Below, one piece after another: positions 22,596 to 34,888 of a DNA stretch of 64,000 nt; the first letter of the stretch is position 1, and the number at the start of each line of letters is the position of its first letter. Made by a program: the position numbers and the translations under genes. The DNA lies in the NCBI GenBank assembly GCA_009739215.1, contig VSJF01000010.1, positions 1,240,001 through 1,304,000 of the forward strand, given 5' to 3'. Under the pieces are notes generated by a model that ran no database searches, had not been told where the DNA came from, and was given only the letters and a program-made list of their open reading frames with translations. The DNA is from Floccularia luteovirens. Its lineage: Eukaryota; Basidiomycota; Agaricomycetes; Agaricales; Squamanitaceae.

Positions 22596-23384
22596 ATGTT
22601 CATCCGCCTCTCTGTTATTTTGCTCGCCGTCTCCCATTTATCCTTAGCTCTTCCCGCCGCGCCAGTTGTGCCTCCACAGGCCGTTGGAAAAAAACTCCCG
22701 GCAGGCCTGCCCATCCGTCACCGTGACACCGAGGCTAGCACTAATATGGTACCTCAAGTCATAGGAGGCGACAACTTTGCCACTGTAGAACAAAACCAAA
22801 ACCGCAAGGGCGGTGCAGACATACAACAACTCATCAACGGAAATAGGCTTCCTTTCCCACTCACAAATGGGGGCGGACGTGGCAACCAGGGGGCTAACCG
22901 GGGGAGCACACCTGGTGGTGATATTACGGGTACTGGTAATATTGAAGGCCAGCGCACCGGCCAAGAAATCAACACAAATGGAGCTTCTAACAGGATCGAG
23001 CGCACCGGGCAAGGAATCAACAGGAATGGAGCCCCCAACAGGAATGAGCGCACTGGGCAGGAATCCATCTTGAATGGGGCCCCTGAAGGAAATGCCGGCG
23101 GCGCAGTGCGTTTAGGTAACAATGGAGGAAATGGAAACGAACGCGTTGGAGACGTCGCTGGCAAAGTTGCCAGTAACGGTCAAGAGCAGCGCACAGGGCA
23201 AGGAAACGGCCGGATTAGAAACAGTAACAACAGAAATGGGGGCCAGCGAGGAAACAATGGCAATAAAGGTTCTGGTAGTAACCGAGGCCAGTCCAACGGC
23301 CAAGTAAACGGAGAAAACGAAGGCTTAACTACTCTCTTTGCGGAGCTGCCTGAGAACAGTCCACCGGTCAAATGTGTTATGTGA
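22596..23384 (+). CDS. Secreted Gly/Asn-rich repetitive protein, 262 aa
   Basis: Single exon. A clear signal peptide (MFIRLSVILLAVSHLSLA) with a likely cut after LALP-A is followed by a Pro/Lys/Arg segment that could be a second processing site. The rest is low-complexity and rich in Gly, Asn, Arg and Gln. RTGQ recurs four times, in units of about 15 residues such as ERTGQGINRNGAPNR. One Cys sits three residues from the end. Such proteins are often cell-wall or matrix components, but I recognise no family and claim no function. A strong TATA box lies upstream. Confidence 0.8.
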   Translation: MFIRLSVILLAVSHLSLALPAAPVVPPQAVGKKLPAGLPIRHRDTEASTNMVPQVIGGDNFATVEQNQNRKGGADIQQLINGNRLPFPLTNGGGRGNQGANRGSTPGGDITGTGNIEGQRTGQEINTNGASNRIERTGQGINRNGAPNRNERTGQESILNGAPEGNAGGAVRLGNNGGNGNERVGDVAGKVASNGQEQRTGQGNGRIRNSNNRNGGQRGNNGNKGSGSNRGQSNGQVNGENEGLTTLFAELPENSPPVKCVM

Positions 23385-24786
23385 TGCATACCGAATTTCT
23401 TAGGGCAAACCAATCAGTAGTCTTTTCTATACTCGCACTTGTTTCCTATCTGCAATCGATTCCTCGAGTTTATTTTGTTTTGATCTCATAGGGCCACTTA
23501 TCGTCTGATTTGTACCAAGTTCAAATGAATTTGATGTATACTAAGATATGTCTTCTGAAATGATTCAAAGTTAGTACTCTAAGACGAATAAAATGAAGTC
23601 ACAGAAGGATGTCTTTGATTAAACGAGTGGTGTTACAGGCGTATCGCTCTACTTCACACCACTACACTTACCACTCGTTTACTCTCATTCTTTACCCACC
23701 CACCTTCTCCATTACACTTGCAGATTGGACCGCGGAAGAAAACTCATCGCAGCTGCAAGGTGTACCCTACCCACCCGACGCAGCTCATCTCTATCACCGT
23801 TCTCTTCCGGGCCGGATTGCACCCCTGGTGCTCTCACCCATATACATAGGCGCTTCCTACAATTATGTAAATACCTTACCTTACTCATACCTCGCTCATA
23901 CTGCACGTAAAGCCTTAATAACAAATAATATAGTCTCAAATATCAGATACACCGTAAGTGATATCAAAGAATACTCAGTAAATAGCTTCGAGCGGTACTC
24001 GACATATGTGAGTCAGTATGTCCTAAACTTAGACAGCTAAATCTACAAGTGAACGCGTTGTGTTGTCTCTTGCAGCTCATATTTCGGGCTGCTGCATAAA
24101 GGATTGCAGCGATTTTTAGTATTCTTCATCCTTTAGCCCTGTCTTAAAAAAACCATTATCGGATAACAAACTAACACGCTTTCAATCGCAATCAGTTGTT
24201 GGACTGGTATGTAAATAAGATATTCTTTGTTCCTAATTCCTATTTTATAACACTTCAACGGATGAGGACTCCGGTGACATCCTCACACGTATAGAAATTA
24301 TACTTACTGGTGGCGGGCCCTGCCGTACACATGCATGGCCTTACAGTCTTGGTTGATGAGTATAAAAGTAAATACATTGCCCTGGACTTCGTAAACAATG
24401 GATCCGAGAAAGAAAATTGCGGGGAAGATGAAACCCCGAGATGAGAGAAAGTAACAGAAAGTTTGGCATCATTTGGTTTATGCCTGTTCAGTGTTAACTT
24501 TCGAACATTCAGGTACCAGGTTTTAATGATGGAATTTCTTTGAGAATTGCAACACAATAGAAAGTCATTCGTGCTATTCGGTAACTAATAGTTTCAATAC
24601 AAAACAACTGTCAAGAATTTTATTTCGTCAACGTTATTATTCCATTTTGTCCATGGAATCATTTGTGCTGCCAACTATAAACGAGTGTGACGTAATTTGG
24701 CCACTGTCTTCGCCCAATTTATAACCCCGTTTCTTCAAGCACTGCAGCTCCAGAATCCCCCAAAAAAACTCCAACTTCTCTCAAAC
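23385..24786. other. Intergenic region containing repeat copy 2
   Basis: Apart from the dispersed repeat (23571-23972) I see no gene. The open frame at 23609-24040 is inside the repeat and is not kept in the other copy. Confidence 0.6.
23571..23972 (+). repeat. Dispersed ~390-bp repeat, copy 2
   Basis: Homologous to 10711-11103 in the same orientation. The hairpin is better preserved here: AAACGAGTGGT pairs perfectly with ACCACTCGTTT, enclosing a second pairing of GTGGTGT with ACACCAC. It begins ttagtactc and ends near gatatcaaagaat. No flanking duplication was evident. Confidence 0.75.
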
Positions 24787-25395
24787 ATGTCTATTTCTGA
24801 TGGCACTTACCAGATGTCCCAAGACTGGCTCATAACTCTCATGCAAAAAGATGAGGGATGGCCAGTTATCATTATTCCTTGCAATGAGGATACTTGTCCT
24901 GATGAACAGAAAGTGAGTACTGCGAACATATTATATTCAACGTTCTAACCCATTCCCATCATAATTATTAGTGGGAGATCACAAACTTGACCAACGGCAA
25001 TGTGTCCATTAAGAACGTGAAAAATGGAACATACCTTGGTTATAAAAGTGATCCTCAACCCGACAGTGATCTCTTTGGAACCTCGAACAAATGCGAGTGG
25101 TTCCTCCAGTCTGCCAGCAAGCCCAACAATTTCTAGTGAGCGACGCGAGTCCAGATAATAACTTTAGAATTGCTCAGATTTACACTCAAGCATTACTATT
25201 CCGAAAAACACTGAAAGCCCTAACATGATACTTACGCTCTACTACGATCCTAACAGTGGTAGCCATCCACCATTGGTACGCATGACAATATAATGTAGAA
25301 ACTTTCATAACCCTAACCTTCATTAATAACAGGCAGCTGTAGTTCCTCTAACTCACAATGATACTCAGGCGTGGTTGTTCACTAAATTACATTGA
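24787..25395 (+). CDS. Small beta-trefoil-like protein (lectin or protease-inhibitor type)
   Basis: Four exons (24787-24912, 24972-25135, 25191-25275, 25333-25395) join in frame to 145 residues. There is no signal peptide. Motifs MSISDGTYQ at the start, WEITNLTNGNVSIKNVKNGTYLGY in the middle and WFLQS/AWLFTKL near Trp residues resemble the repeats of small cytosolic beta-trefoil proteins of mushrooms (ricin-B-like lectins, mycocypin-type inhibitors). I infer the fold from these motifs only. The third exon uses the acceptor caag at 25187-25190 because the nearer cag would create a stop. Confidence 0.55.
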
Positions 25396-26377
25396 TTGGT
25401 ATTTTTTTTCAAACCCAGAAATACATGTGTCAGATGGATATCAAACACTTTTGTAACATTTTTTGTTGTATCTCCTCTAAAAAAGATGCCAATATCTCAA
25501 TGACCTGTGTAAATAAAGTAGTGATCAAGATGTCCCAGAAGATGTTGAAAGACTCCACAGGAACATGAGAAATTCCCCACCTGGTAAAAAGGTTCAAACA
25601 ATATTTTGGGACTTTCTTTCAACGTACAAAATTGTTTATTTATCTAAACACTTAGCATTCCTGGATTAATTATATCTTGAAGACGTGCGTCTGACAAAAA
25701 CTGATATCCCTCATCAACGCATCACATCAGCAGGACACTAAAGCTCCATTTCTCATGTAAAATGAAGACAACTTATATAATGTATTCAAGCTGTAATTGA
25801 GCTTTGGAAATCCTGAAGAAATGCTCCCATGAATCAAGGATTCTACTACACACTGTGCTCCCGAAAAAGTTATACTGATCCCGAAAGAATTCAACTAAGC
25901 CTTATGAAAAAAGGTCCCTCAGTAGTATTCCCAGCTCCGCCTAGTCTAGGTGCACACCTTGAAGTCTTGCTCTTCAGTCTCACTTTCGGCAATATGTTAT
26001 CAGGTATAAAATCCATTCGGTCAAAGACCATTGATCATCTCGTAGCAATTCCAACTCGCTCATAATATGATTGACCGCGGGGATGTGTGTCGTGACAATG
26101 TGATCTCAACAATTTTGCCAAATGTAGCTAAAGACATACCCGATTAGACGGTAAGTATTTTGAAAAACAAACAACCATAGACGTAATGACGTCACGTCTG
26201 TTGTGTATTTTTGAACCGCCATCCCGTCTCCAAAAAAAATATAAGAAGAGACAAAAATCGAAAAAATGTCATCCGCACGACTTGTTCTTACCCCCCACAT
26301 TTCCCTATCCCAGTCCCCGCAGGAATTCCAACTACATCTTCACTGTCCTATTCACAATCCACACTCTTTACTTTACA
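25396..26377. other. Intergenic region
   Basis: AT-rich 3' flank of the trefoil gene and promoter of the Rds1-like gene. No coding signal recognised; the ORF at 25829-26065 has no known resemblance. Confidence 0.55.
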
Positions 26378-27491
26378 ATGTTCAAGTTTACCTTCTCCTT
26401 ACTCGTCCTTGCGCTTGCCCATTTCTCAGAAGCTCTTCCTACTGCTCACAATTCCTTGACCGTGTTTAGGCGTGATGGTCCCACAGATGCCCAAGTTCTC
26501 AATTTTGCTCTCACACTAGAACATCTCGAAGACGCATTCTATAAACATTCCGTCGCTAAGTTTTCATCGGAAGACTTTATGAACGCAGGATATAAGGACT
26601 GGGCTAGACCTCGTTATCAACAAATAGCCGAGCATGAGGCTACCCATGTTGATTTCCTTCAAATCGCTCTTAAGACAGCTGGAGCCACCGCTGTACAACC
26701 ATGCCAATACTCATTGTAGGCATCTTGTCCCATTCATCTCGCAACGATACTCATAACCGCCCAGCTCTGACAAGACAGTCCAAGATTTTGTCAAGTTGAG
26801 CGCAGCATTCGAGACCACAGGAACATCCGCATATACTGGTGCAGCACAGTTTGTCGAGAACAAGGTGAAATTTAGCATTGCATACACATTACACACCTCA
26901 TTCAATATGTGGCAGGGATATTTGACGGTTGCTGCAGCCATTTTAGCAACAGAAGCCCGCCACTCCGCTTGGATCAACTCTGCGATTAGCAAACAGAACC
27001 CATGGAGCACATCATTTGAGGTATGCTGCCTTGAGCACTCTCATGATTAAACGTTTCCAACGTTTTAACTTCTCTTATTTAAGGTCCCTATAACCTTCAA
27101 CCAAGCCTACTCAATTGCATCTCAATTCATCAAGTCTTGCCCCCCGAGCAATACTGCTTTGTTACCCCCTGGTACCCATGCTTATCCGGTCCTCAAGTTC
27201 TCTGGAGCTCTTGTCCCAGGACAATCGGCCGAATTAAGCTGGCCTGACAGTGACAAGAAACAGGACCGAACAATCTATGTCGCTTTCCAAACTGGTGTCG
27301 ATACCTACCTCGCCGAGATCGGTAACTCTCAGGAGGAGGGTGTTAAGCGCTTCACCGTCCCCACAGAACTGAAGTCAAGAGGTACGGTTTTCGCCAGTGT
27401 TGTTAAAGATAAGACTGTCGCGGACGAGAACATTGTTGCTGGAACTGCTTTAGTCATGTTCCCTTTTGACTCGAACAACAATCCTGTCTGA
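26378..27491 (+). CDS. Rds1-like secreted protein with ferritin-like domain
   Basis: Four exons (26378-26715, 26765-26864, 26916-27020, 27084-27491) join to 316 residues. A signal peptide (MFKFTFSLLVLALAHFSEA) leads into the ferritin-like domain: TDAQVLNFALTLEHLEDAFY, then HEATHVDFLQIAL, then TEARHSAWINS. These Glu/His residues match the metal-binding helices of the ferritin_2 family. A Cys/Pro segment and a C-terminal beta-rich domain of about 110 residues follow. Fungal members such as Rds1 respond to stress or sexual development; the role here is unknown. Two exon borders were chosen because the alternatives create stops. Confidence 0.88.
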
Positions 27492-27826
27492 ATTGTGTAG
27501 TTCCGCTTTGTACCAATGGTTCTTTTGTGTAGCTGCAAATAAACACTAGGCTTCTTTCATGTTTCCCGACCAGTGATATGTGATTTCAAAAGCAACACTG
27601 CTAGCTTCCATTAACCCTCGAAACATTGAGTCGGACATATTCACAACCGATACAGCCGAAGTCCATGTCCATTGTCGTACCTTGTGATATGTACCGTTGA
27701 TCATCTGTAAGGCATTGTATAACGGCGAGAAAATTCCGTAGACCTCATATGCAGGCACCTTAAAGTTCTCCATACCCTGCCCCTCTATCCTATGTAATAA
27801 CCATGAATAATCTCCTCTCGACGATC
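27492..27826. other. Convergent 3' ends
   Basis: Short gap between the Rds1-like gene (+) and P450-1 (-). A minus-strand open frame overlapping here (27546-27899) runs partly through the P450 last exon in another frame, and I do not count it. Confidence 0.6.
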
Positions 27827-30116
27827 CTAATAGTCGTCGAGTAGTGTAGACGAACGGACAAGTGCCTCTGCGTATGCCGAGCGCGGTGTGATGTTGCATT
27901 CAAAGGGGCGAGGCCGACTATGATTGAATTCACATGAGGATTAAGACTAATTAACTTGAGCTCTCTGACGATCGTCGACTCACCATACCAATCCATACTC
28001 ATACTCTACTTTCACATTCACCCTCTCTCGAATTCCATTTTCCCCGTTCTCAGTAGATACTCCCGGGGGTGGCGATGGCGCAGAGATATCAAACACACTC
28101 AACATAGAAGCTGCGCAAAGCCAAATAATGGATTCTGCAATATGACTACCCGGGCACCTCCTAACCATTTCAAATTTACAATCAATCAATGTGTAAAACT
28201 CAAGTTAGTCACTCACCGCCTGCCAAATCCGAATGCAACGATCGTGGGGTCGAGCACGTCTAAGTTGGGTTGTAGCGTTCCGTCATCATTTTCTCGTAAA
28301 AATCGTGTAGGGTCGAATACTGTCGGATTTGGATATTCGTTTTCGTTTTGCAACATTGCCCTTATTTCAAAACCACATTAACCACAAATAATTTTGACAT
28401 TTAATCATAAAATGGTATCCCACCATACGTTCGGGGTGACAATACTGCCCGCAGGAATATGGTACCCTTCATAAGTGTCATCTTCAGTCAGGAGGTGTGG
28501 TACCGCTAGTTGAATATACCCTGGTTAGTCGGTTGAAGGGGATAAAAGAGCTAGTGGGCAGCACCTATGGGAGTAATAACCTTCCAACTATATGATAACA
28601 CGATTACCACACACGTAAGTGGAAAGGTGAATGAAATGGTAACATACCGTAAAACCTCTTTGATAACTGCGTTGAGGTATGGTGTCTCTTTCGAATCGTT
28701 TGGGGTTGGTAGGCGGGTACGTCCCACAACACGATCGAGTTCCTCCCTTGCACGACGTTGCGTTTCAGGATATGCCATCATAGCGTGAATGAATGAAAGT
28801 ATAGCAGAAACCGATGTGTCTGCACCCGCTACGAAAGGACAATCAGCAGGATAGTCAAGCCAAAACAATGACCACATTATACCTGCATACAAGATGGCGG
28901 CGACATCCTTGATCACCTCCTTTGTTTCCTCTCCGTCATTTTCCCCAAGTTCCTCGAGGCAAGTTGCAGTAAATGATGGATTCGCAACACCTTCTGCCTA
29001 CAAGAGAAAGCTCTTATTCATCCCAGCCATCCTGTTAACCACATTAAAATGCTCACCAAATTCTCAATGGTCCTCTTGAATGGCTCATTACGCATCTTCT
29101 GTGGGAACGCACTCCACTCCCTAGCCTTGCGCTTGAATCCTGCACCAGGGATAAATTCTGGGAGATACTGAAGCAGAGGAATAGAATCAACGAGAAATTT
29201 CCCTGGGATAGCGGCAGGTCCGAGCGAATACAACGCGTCTCGTACAAGCGTGATGTAAGGATCTGCGCGTGTTCTTATGGGAATACCATATGCGAGCGAG
29301 AGTGTGATCCCTCCCAAAGTGCTGTTTTAGATTAAATATTTCGTCAGCTTTCTCGAAAATATGTAGCTTTACAACTGACTGTCTTATGAGGTCCACAAAG
29401 TCATTAGGAGAATCCAGTAGCAGTGGAAGAAGTTTGCACTGAATGAACTCAGTTGCGCGGGGAAGGTATGAATCTGGATTTCCTTGATGGAAATGCTTTT
29501 GAAATAGACGGCGGCGGACCCGCCACGGATCACCATACGGCATGGCAGATATCAACCATCCCCATCCCATACTGTTATAAGTTTCATTATTATTGAGATA
29601 TCCTCTTTATGAAAAAAGCAAAGAAATACGAGAAAAAGTTGAGATGGAAGATATGACGCACAGCTTGCTGACCATAACCCTCTCAGCTCTGTAAGTAACA
29701 AATCAATACTGCTAGTAAGATGAGCTGTATGTCACTTACCGACTGGAATATACAGCAGAGCGTTTGTCTAGCAAATCACTTGCAGCTTTGAGGGTATTGA
29801 TAATGACAATATTAGTTCCCACAGCATTCAGATGTATAATGTCTGAATCTGCAATACATTGTCAAAGATGGTCACAAAGAATGGAACGAAGGTAAAAAAA
29901 CCACATACTGTATTCTTTTGACCACTTCAGGTACGTCTCCCACTCCAAACGTTTCGGCATATCTAGCATATTTCCGATCAAAGGTAACTTCTTTGGACCG
30001 GGGGGGAGGGGCAAGGCACCCATCCCGCTCCTCCGCCGGCCAATGTAGGCTCGGGCAACAGCGCACAGCATGACGAAACATATGGAGTCCAGAACGAGTA
30101 CAAATGGGCCGTGCAT
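27827..30116 (-). CDS. Cytochrome P450 (P450-1)
   Basis: A membrane-anchored haem monooxygenase of the endoplasmic reticulum; the substrate is not predictable. An N-terminal anchor and PLPPGPKKLPLIGNM hinge start the protein. The region HLNAVGTNIVIINTLKAA and PYGDPWRVRRRLFQKHF follow. The I-helix has AGADTS, the K-helix KEVLR gives ExxR, and the exon join at about 28230 gives the haem motif FGFGRRRCPG with the Cys ligand. The final exon reads CRPRPFECNITPRS and ends DDY before the stop (27827-27829). All hallmark motifs are present and no break was seen, so it is likely functional. It resembles P450s often labelled O-methylsterigmatocystin oxidoreductase in mushrooms, a weak label. P450-2 lies just upstream in the same direction. 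Confidence 0.9.
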
Positions 30117-31168
30117 CGTTCTAAGAGAAAGTTAGAATAACAGATCCAAGTGATGAACAAAATGGCAACCAGACAGAAAAGGATTATGGATACACAGAAG
30201 GATAGGAGGCACTACAAAGGAAAGTAGAAATGTTACACTCTGTCCAGGGCAGTAAGTAGATATATTCGGGCCCACCTGTCCTGTTATATTTGTAGATCCA
30301 TGCTGTACTGCAAGGCATGCGGGGATTACGGGACCGCTTAAACGATCAGCACGTAAGTCACTCATGAGAATATCTAGGCCCTAACCAAGGACCACACCAG
30401 AATTATCAGCTCAGGGTTGCGAGCGAATGAAATAGCTGCATCCTTGCGAGGAGGATTGAAGGGGCAAATCACTCCTTAGTGTACGCTCACGTCTCCTGCG
30501 AGGCTGTCCACCAACTTTTACAGCTAATCTCAAGATTTTAATGTAAGGAACGACAGGGCTGAAAAAGTCGGAAAAGCCTTTGAAAACGAGGTGGCAACAG
30601 CAGTTCCATAATAGGCATGTATGTATTTGGTTTCGTCAACGTTGGAGTTCAAAAATCAAACGTAATCCAATGAGTTATGTTTGTTAGAGTATTAGGGAAT
30701 CAGTATGCAATTTTGCTATATGGGAAAGACACATCAATCAGAATCACCAGTTTTGACAATCTGACAAGATCCCAAACTGACCTTTGAGAACTTCCATGAC
30801 GAAACAGCGCCCAAGCTATGCATAGATAAGCATATTTAACACCTTAACTCATGGGAAGAGTTCGGGTGTAGTGCTTCCTAAAGCATATTGTGGGATTACA
30901 GACTCGGCAGAGTGTGTTATCAGGACAAGGAATGGGCTCACTTCAAGGGTTGAAAACAAACAGGAAGACTTGAAAAACCGTTGCTCCCATTTGGGTTCAA
31001 TGCCGTATAATCCCGCGTCCCATGACCGGAGTATTCGGACCTACTTTCCGACCCGTGATCAATCAAATCTTTTGTTAGTTCACAACGGAAGGGTCGACAA
31101 CATTAAACTATCTCTATAACCAGCCAATAACAACTACCCGGGAGACGTCAAAACCAAGGCATATCAAT
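30117..31168. other. Spacer between the two P450 genes
   Basis: Promoter of P450-1 and 3' flank of P450-2. No further gene recognised; the ORF at 30871-31119 has no known resemblance. Confidence 0.6.
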
Positions 31169-33382
31169 TTATTCTGCATGATTTTCCGCAGCTGCTCGCA
31201 CAAGCAGTTCAGCATCCTTTGAGCGTGGCTTAATTGAGCATTTGAAAGGCTTGAGGTCGGCTGTGGTCATTAGTCATCGGTTAATACACCCCACAATCAA
31301 GATAAGATTGCCGCTTCACCAGACGATACCCGAACAATATTCCATGGATGGTTCCACAACATTATTTTCCTCGTCAATTGCTTTGCTAATATCAAAGGTT
31401 GCGAGCAGATAAGCGATTGTTAGTGACAATGTTGAAATGGCTATGTGGCTCCCGGGACATATTCTAGATAGACATACATTCGATTTTCCCAAATGGCAAA
31501 ATTAAGTAAATGATTTAACTTCTCCAAGCCAAGATTGCATACCTGCGTCCAAATCCAAAGGCGGTTTCGTACGGATCCTTTACATCTCTTCTTAGCTTTC
31601 CATCATCACTTAAGAACCTCTCAGGGTTGAACGCCGCTGGTTGGGGGTAATCTTCCTCATTGTGAAGCATTGCCCTTGATGGACAGAGGTGTGAGATTTG
31701 CATTGGGGTGTAGGAGTACACGTAATTGGACATACCAGGAGTTGGCAATCACAATGGAGTTCTTTGGGATGTGGTACCCTTGATATGTATCATCCTCCGT
31801 CAGATAATGGGGAACTCCTACAAATGCATAAGATTGCAGAGATAATTTCAATACTGGTTACTTACCGTTGGGTACGACTGGCTGCCATCTGAACAAGTTA
31901 TGAAGTCAGATGAGCAGAGACTATTTTTATTCACGATATTACCTGAGCACCTCCTTTACTAGAGCAGAGATATAGGGCAGCGACTCGATGTCACCATGTT
32001 CCGGGAGGCGACCTCGGACTACGTTATCAAGCTGACGCTTCGCCTTTTCTTGTATCTCTGGGAAGCACACCATCGCTAGAACAAATGTGTCAAGTGCGGC
32101 AATAGTGGTATCAGCACCGGCTTGATAAAATTTTTGCATCATGATTTGCTAAGAGCAGAGGTGTAATCAGGACATGCCTGTGAAAATTTGGCCGGCCAAA
32201 TCGCGCGCCAGCAGTTGGCCTTCATGGTCCTCATCAGACACATTTTCCAGAAATGTTGATGTAAACGAAGGTCGAGCTGTTCCAAGAGACTAAATTTCCA
32301 GCGCATATAAGTATTGCATAGATAGAAACAGGGAGTACTACATACTATTTCCCGCTTAGCTGATGCAAAAGGTATATCTAGCATCCTTTGAACGTCATCA
32401 CGCCATTCCCTTGCTTTGCGTTGAAACCCAGCTCCAGGAACGGATTCAGGTACGTATTTGAGCCATGGAAAAGTGTCCACGAGGAATGCACCAGGCACAC
32501 CAGCCTGTACCATATCCTCGCCTGCCTTCTCAGCCAGTCGGATATGCGGATCGTCAAAAGGTCGTATTTGAATTCCGTATGCCAATGAGATCGCAATAGC
32601 TCCAACCATTCTTACGAAATAGCTTGATTGAATGGATATTCTGAGGGTTCAGGGGCGAGTAACACTCACTGCCGGGTATGACGCATAAAGTCGTCAGGAA
32701 AATCGAGCATATTGAGTAACATCTTTTGTGCATACTCCGCTTCTTTGGGTTGGTGTATATTTGCATTAGATGGATGGAGGTATTGTTGAAAGAGTCGTCT
32801 CCTTGTTTTCCACTTTTCACCGTAAGGCATCGTGACTGTCATCCATTCACAGTCGATTCTATCACGAGGGGGGTAAGTCGAACAACACGAAAGGTTAAGA
32901 GGCTCACAATTCATGTATCATAATAGACTTCGGCCTGCAGACAATATTAGGTTACGTATGAAAAACTAGCGGTGTAAATACCTGCTTGAGTATATTGCGG
33001 ATCTCTTGTCCAAAAGGTCGACTGCCGCTGTACGCGAATTTAGAACGATCAAAGGAACCCCTGCCAAGTCGAGATGGATGATATCGGAATCTGACGAAAC
33101 AAATCATTGGTGTATTCACAAACTTAAATCTTTGCGATAACACTTACTGTATTCTTTAGCCCACTTGTTATACGTCAACCATTCAAACTTTGTCGGCATA
33201 TCTGTCAAATTGCCTATAATGGGGAGTTTCTTTGGACCTGGTGGTAAGGGTACCTTGTTGCGCTTGGGAAGTCCATACCACAGATATACAACAAACAGAA
33301 CTGTCCCTATCGCTGTTCCTACGACAACATGTATCATTGTTAATGAAGGTAGAAATGACGGAGTGAAATACGTACTCGACAA
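31169..33382 (-). CDS. Cytochrome P450 (P450-2)
   Basis: Same family and plan as P450-1. Membrane anchor near residues 15-35, hinge PLPPGPKKLPIIGN, TMPYGEKWKTRRRLFQQYL, I-helix AGADTT, K-helix KEVLR, and FGFGRRICPG across an exon join. The last intron needs the donor gtatcg after TGTTCGG, giving PFKCSIKPRS and an end at AENHAE; the next GT would shift the frame. The start could be 33382 or the internal ATG at 33337. It is clearly a paralogue of P450-1, and tandem duplication is the simplest explanation. Confidence 0.9.
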
Positions 33383-34168
33383 GTAGGTATATATAGGTAA
33401 GGACCGACGGCGTAAACGGAGCCGCTACACACGGCGGAATAAGAGAACCCACGTAGAAAACACTAAAGAGGAAGCGGCGAAACTTCTCGACCAAAGATGG
33501 TTAGTGGACTGTGATACAACAAAGAACTTGATCCATAATCAGGCACTAACTTGCTACCATGTGCATTGTACATCACGGTTGGGACTGAAGATGCGGGATC
33601 GGCTGCAAGCTCGTGACTAGCATAATGAAAATATATATCAAATACCTGCCATACTAAAAAGCAAAAAAATCAGCGAACTTGTCCAAAACTGCACCTTATC
33701 AACAAAGTTTGCACAGGTATTCATTCTCTTTTAGATTAGCGAGATTCGATCCTGGAAGCGAGCTTGAAGCTTGTCATCTTGTGGGAAAAGCTAAAGCCTC
33801 GCACAAATGTTGATACCTTAAACAGATCAATGTGGTAACTCAATCAAATGAGATATTTGTCTAAGACTAAAAACTGTCCGTTCGATCGGAGTGTGCTTAT
33901 TCACATGATTACTCCACCATGAAGTGGTGGAAAGAAAGTGTTATGGCATTTCGCAAGAAATAGCTGGGGAATTTTCCGAAAGTTTTCCCCGAGACAGTTC
34001 GTGGAACACGTGAAGGAAATGGGGTTCATAAGATGAGGTGAACGATACATTGATATTATATGTGCTAAAGTGAATACTGGATGAACGAGTCAAGTAAAGT
34101 CCACAACCAACACAAAAGAACATACCTATGATACATTACGGAGAGTCTGGTGAGTTGGCAACCAACTA
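33383..34168. other. Promoter region of P450-2
   Basis: No coding signal recognised. It also contains the 3' flank of MDM35. Confidence 0.6.
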
Positions 34169-34545
34169 TCACGATCCGTTTCCTTGCGGCTGAGAATTGG
34201 TAGGAGATGACACGGGAGGTGCTTTCAGAGGATTCTCCACGCGTGCTTGCTGCAATAATGGCTCCAAACCCCTGTCCTTGACAGCAGTCTGATATCGAAA
34301 GATGAGTGAACCGAGTAATGTATGTAACAGTACAGTCGCACCTGTACACATGTCCGATAACTTTCCCATATCTTACCGCACTTCTCGTGGAATTCGTCAG
34401 CCTTCCGCTTTGAATAAGCTGCACGCGCTTGGCTTGACGCTGAGGCTGCTATGGCCGGTTCAAGATAACCTTCAAACCAGGCATTGAAGCAAGTATCATA
34501 CTGGTTTTTGAGTGGGGTACATTCTTTGGAAAGGCTGTCTGCCAT
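34169..34545 (-). CDS. MDM35/TRIAP1-type twin CX9C protein
   Basis: A small intermembrane-space protein of mitochondria that partners Ups/PRELI lipid-transfer proteins and is imported through Mia40 by disulfide formation. Two exons (34545-34342, 34288-34169) give 107 residues. The twin motif is visible: C-TPLKNQYDT-C near residues 9-19 and C-GKIWESYRT-C near residues 56-66, each with nine residues between Cys. FNAWFEGYLEPA between them and LLQQARVENPL after them match the family. The C-terminus has a Ser/Pro/Asn extension. Intact. Confidence 0.93.
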
Positions 34546-34675
34546 CGTTGTTCAACAATGTTGATTTGCCCCGAAGGCCGGCGGATTGCGGTAAACAATG
34601 CCGACTATTACAACCCTAACCTAACAGTACTTCCCTCATAGTCTACGTCTCTGCCTCGATACACTTTCTAATACA

Positions 34676-34888
34676 TCAAACGCTTGATCCCTCCGCACCA
34701 GCTCGCAATTGCGTTAAGAGATCTTGAAGGCGCTGCCGCAATTTCTTCACCATCTCGTCATCATCCTGAGATGGAGGGGGCTGTGATCTTATCATCAATT
34801 CTAGCTTCACACGTTTAAACTGTTGAACTAACAAACTGATCCACAAGGTACTGAAAAAGTGCGTATGTTCGAGCTGTGTTATATCCAA
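34676..34888 (-). CDS. Hypothetical small protein or last exon, coiled-coil C-terminus
   Basis: An open frame with a hydrophobic/aromatic start (HFFSTLWISLLVQQF), an acidic DDDE patch and a Leu-heptad segment (MVKKLRQRLQDLLTQLR). Upstream on the same strand a cacag acceptor and the peptide TIDEVE suggest that it continues into an earlier exon at about 34920-34945. I could not build a full model and recognise no family. Confidence 0.35.
   Translation of the reverse strand: MDITQLEHTHFFSTLWISLLVQQFKRVKLELMIRSQPPPSQDDDEMVKKLRQRLQDLLTQLRAGAEGSSV

Noticed and set aside
23373..23384. C-terminal Cys of the Gly/Asn-rich protein as a prenylation signal
   Set aside because: Only two residues follow the Cys, not three, and the protein is secreted.
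27546..27899. 117-residue minus-strand ORF at the end of P450-1
   Set aside because: It runs through the last P450 exon in the wrong frame.
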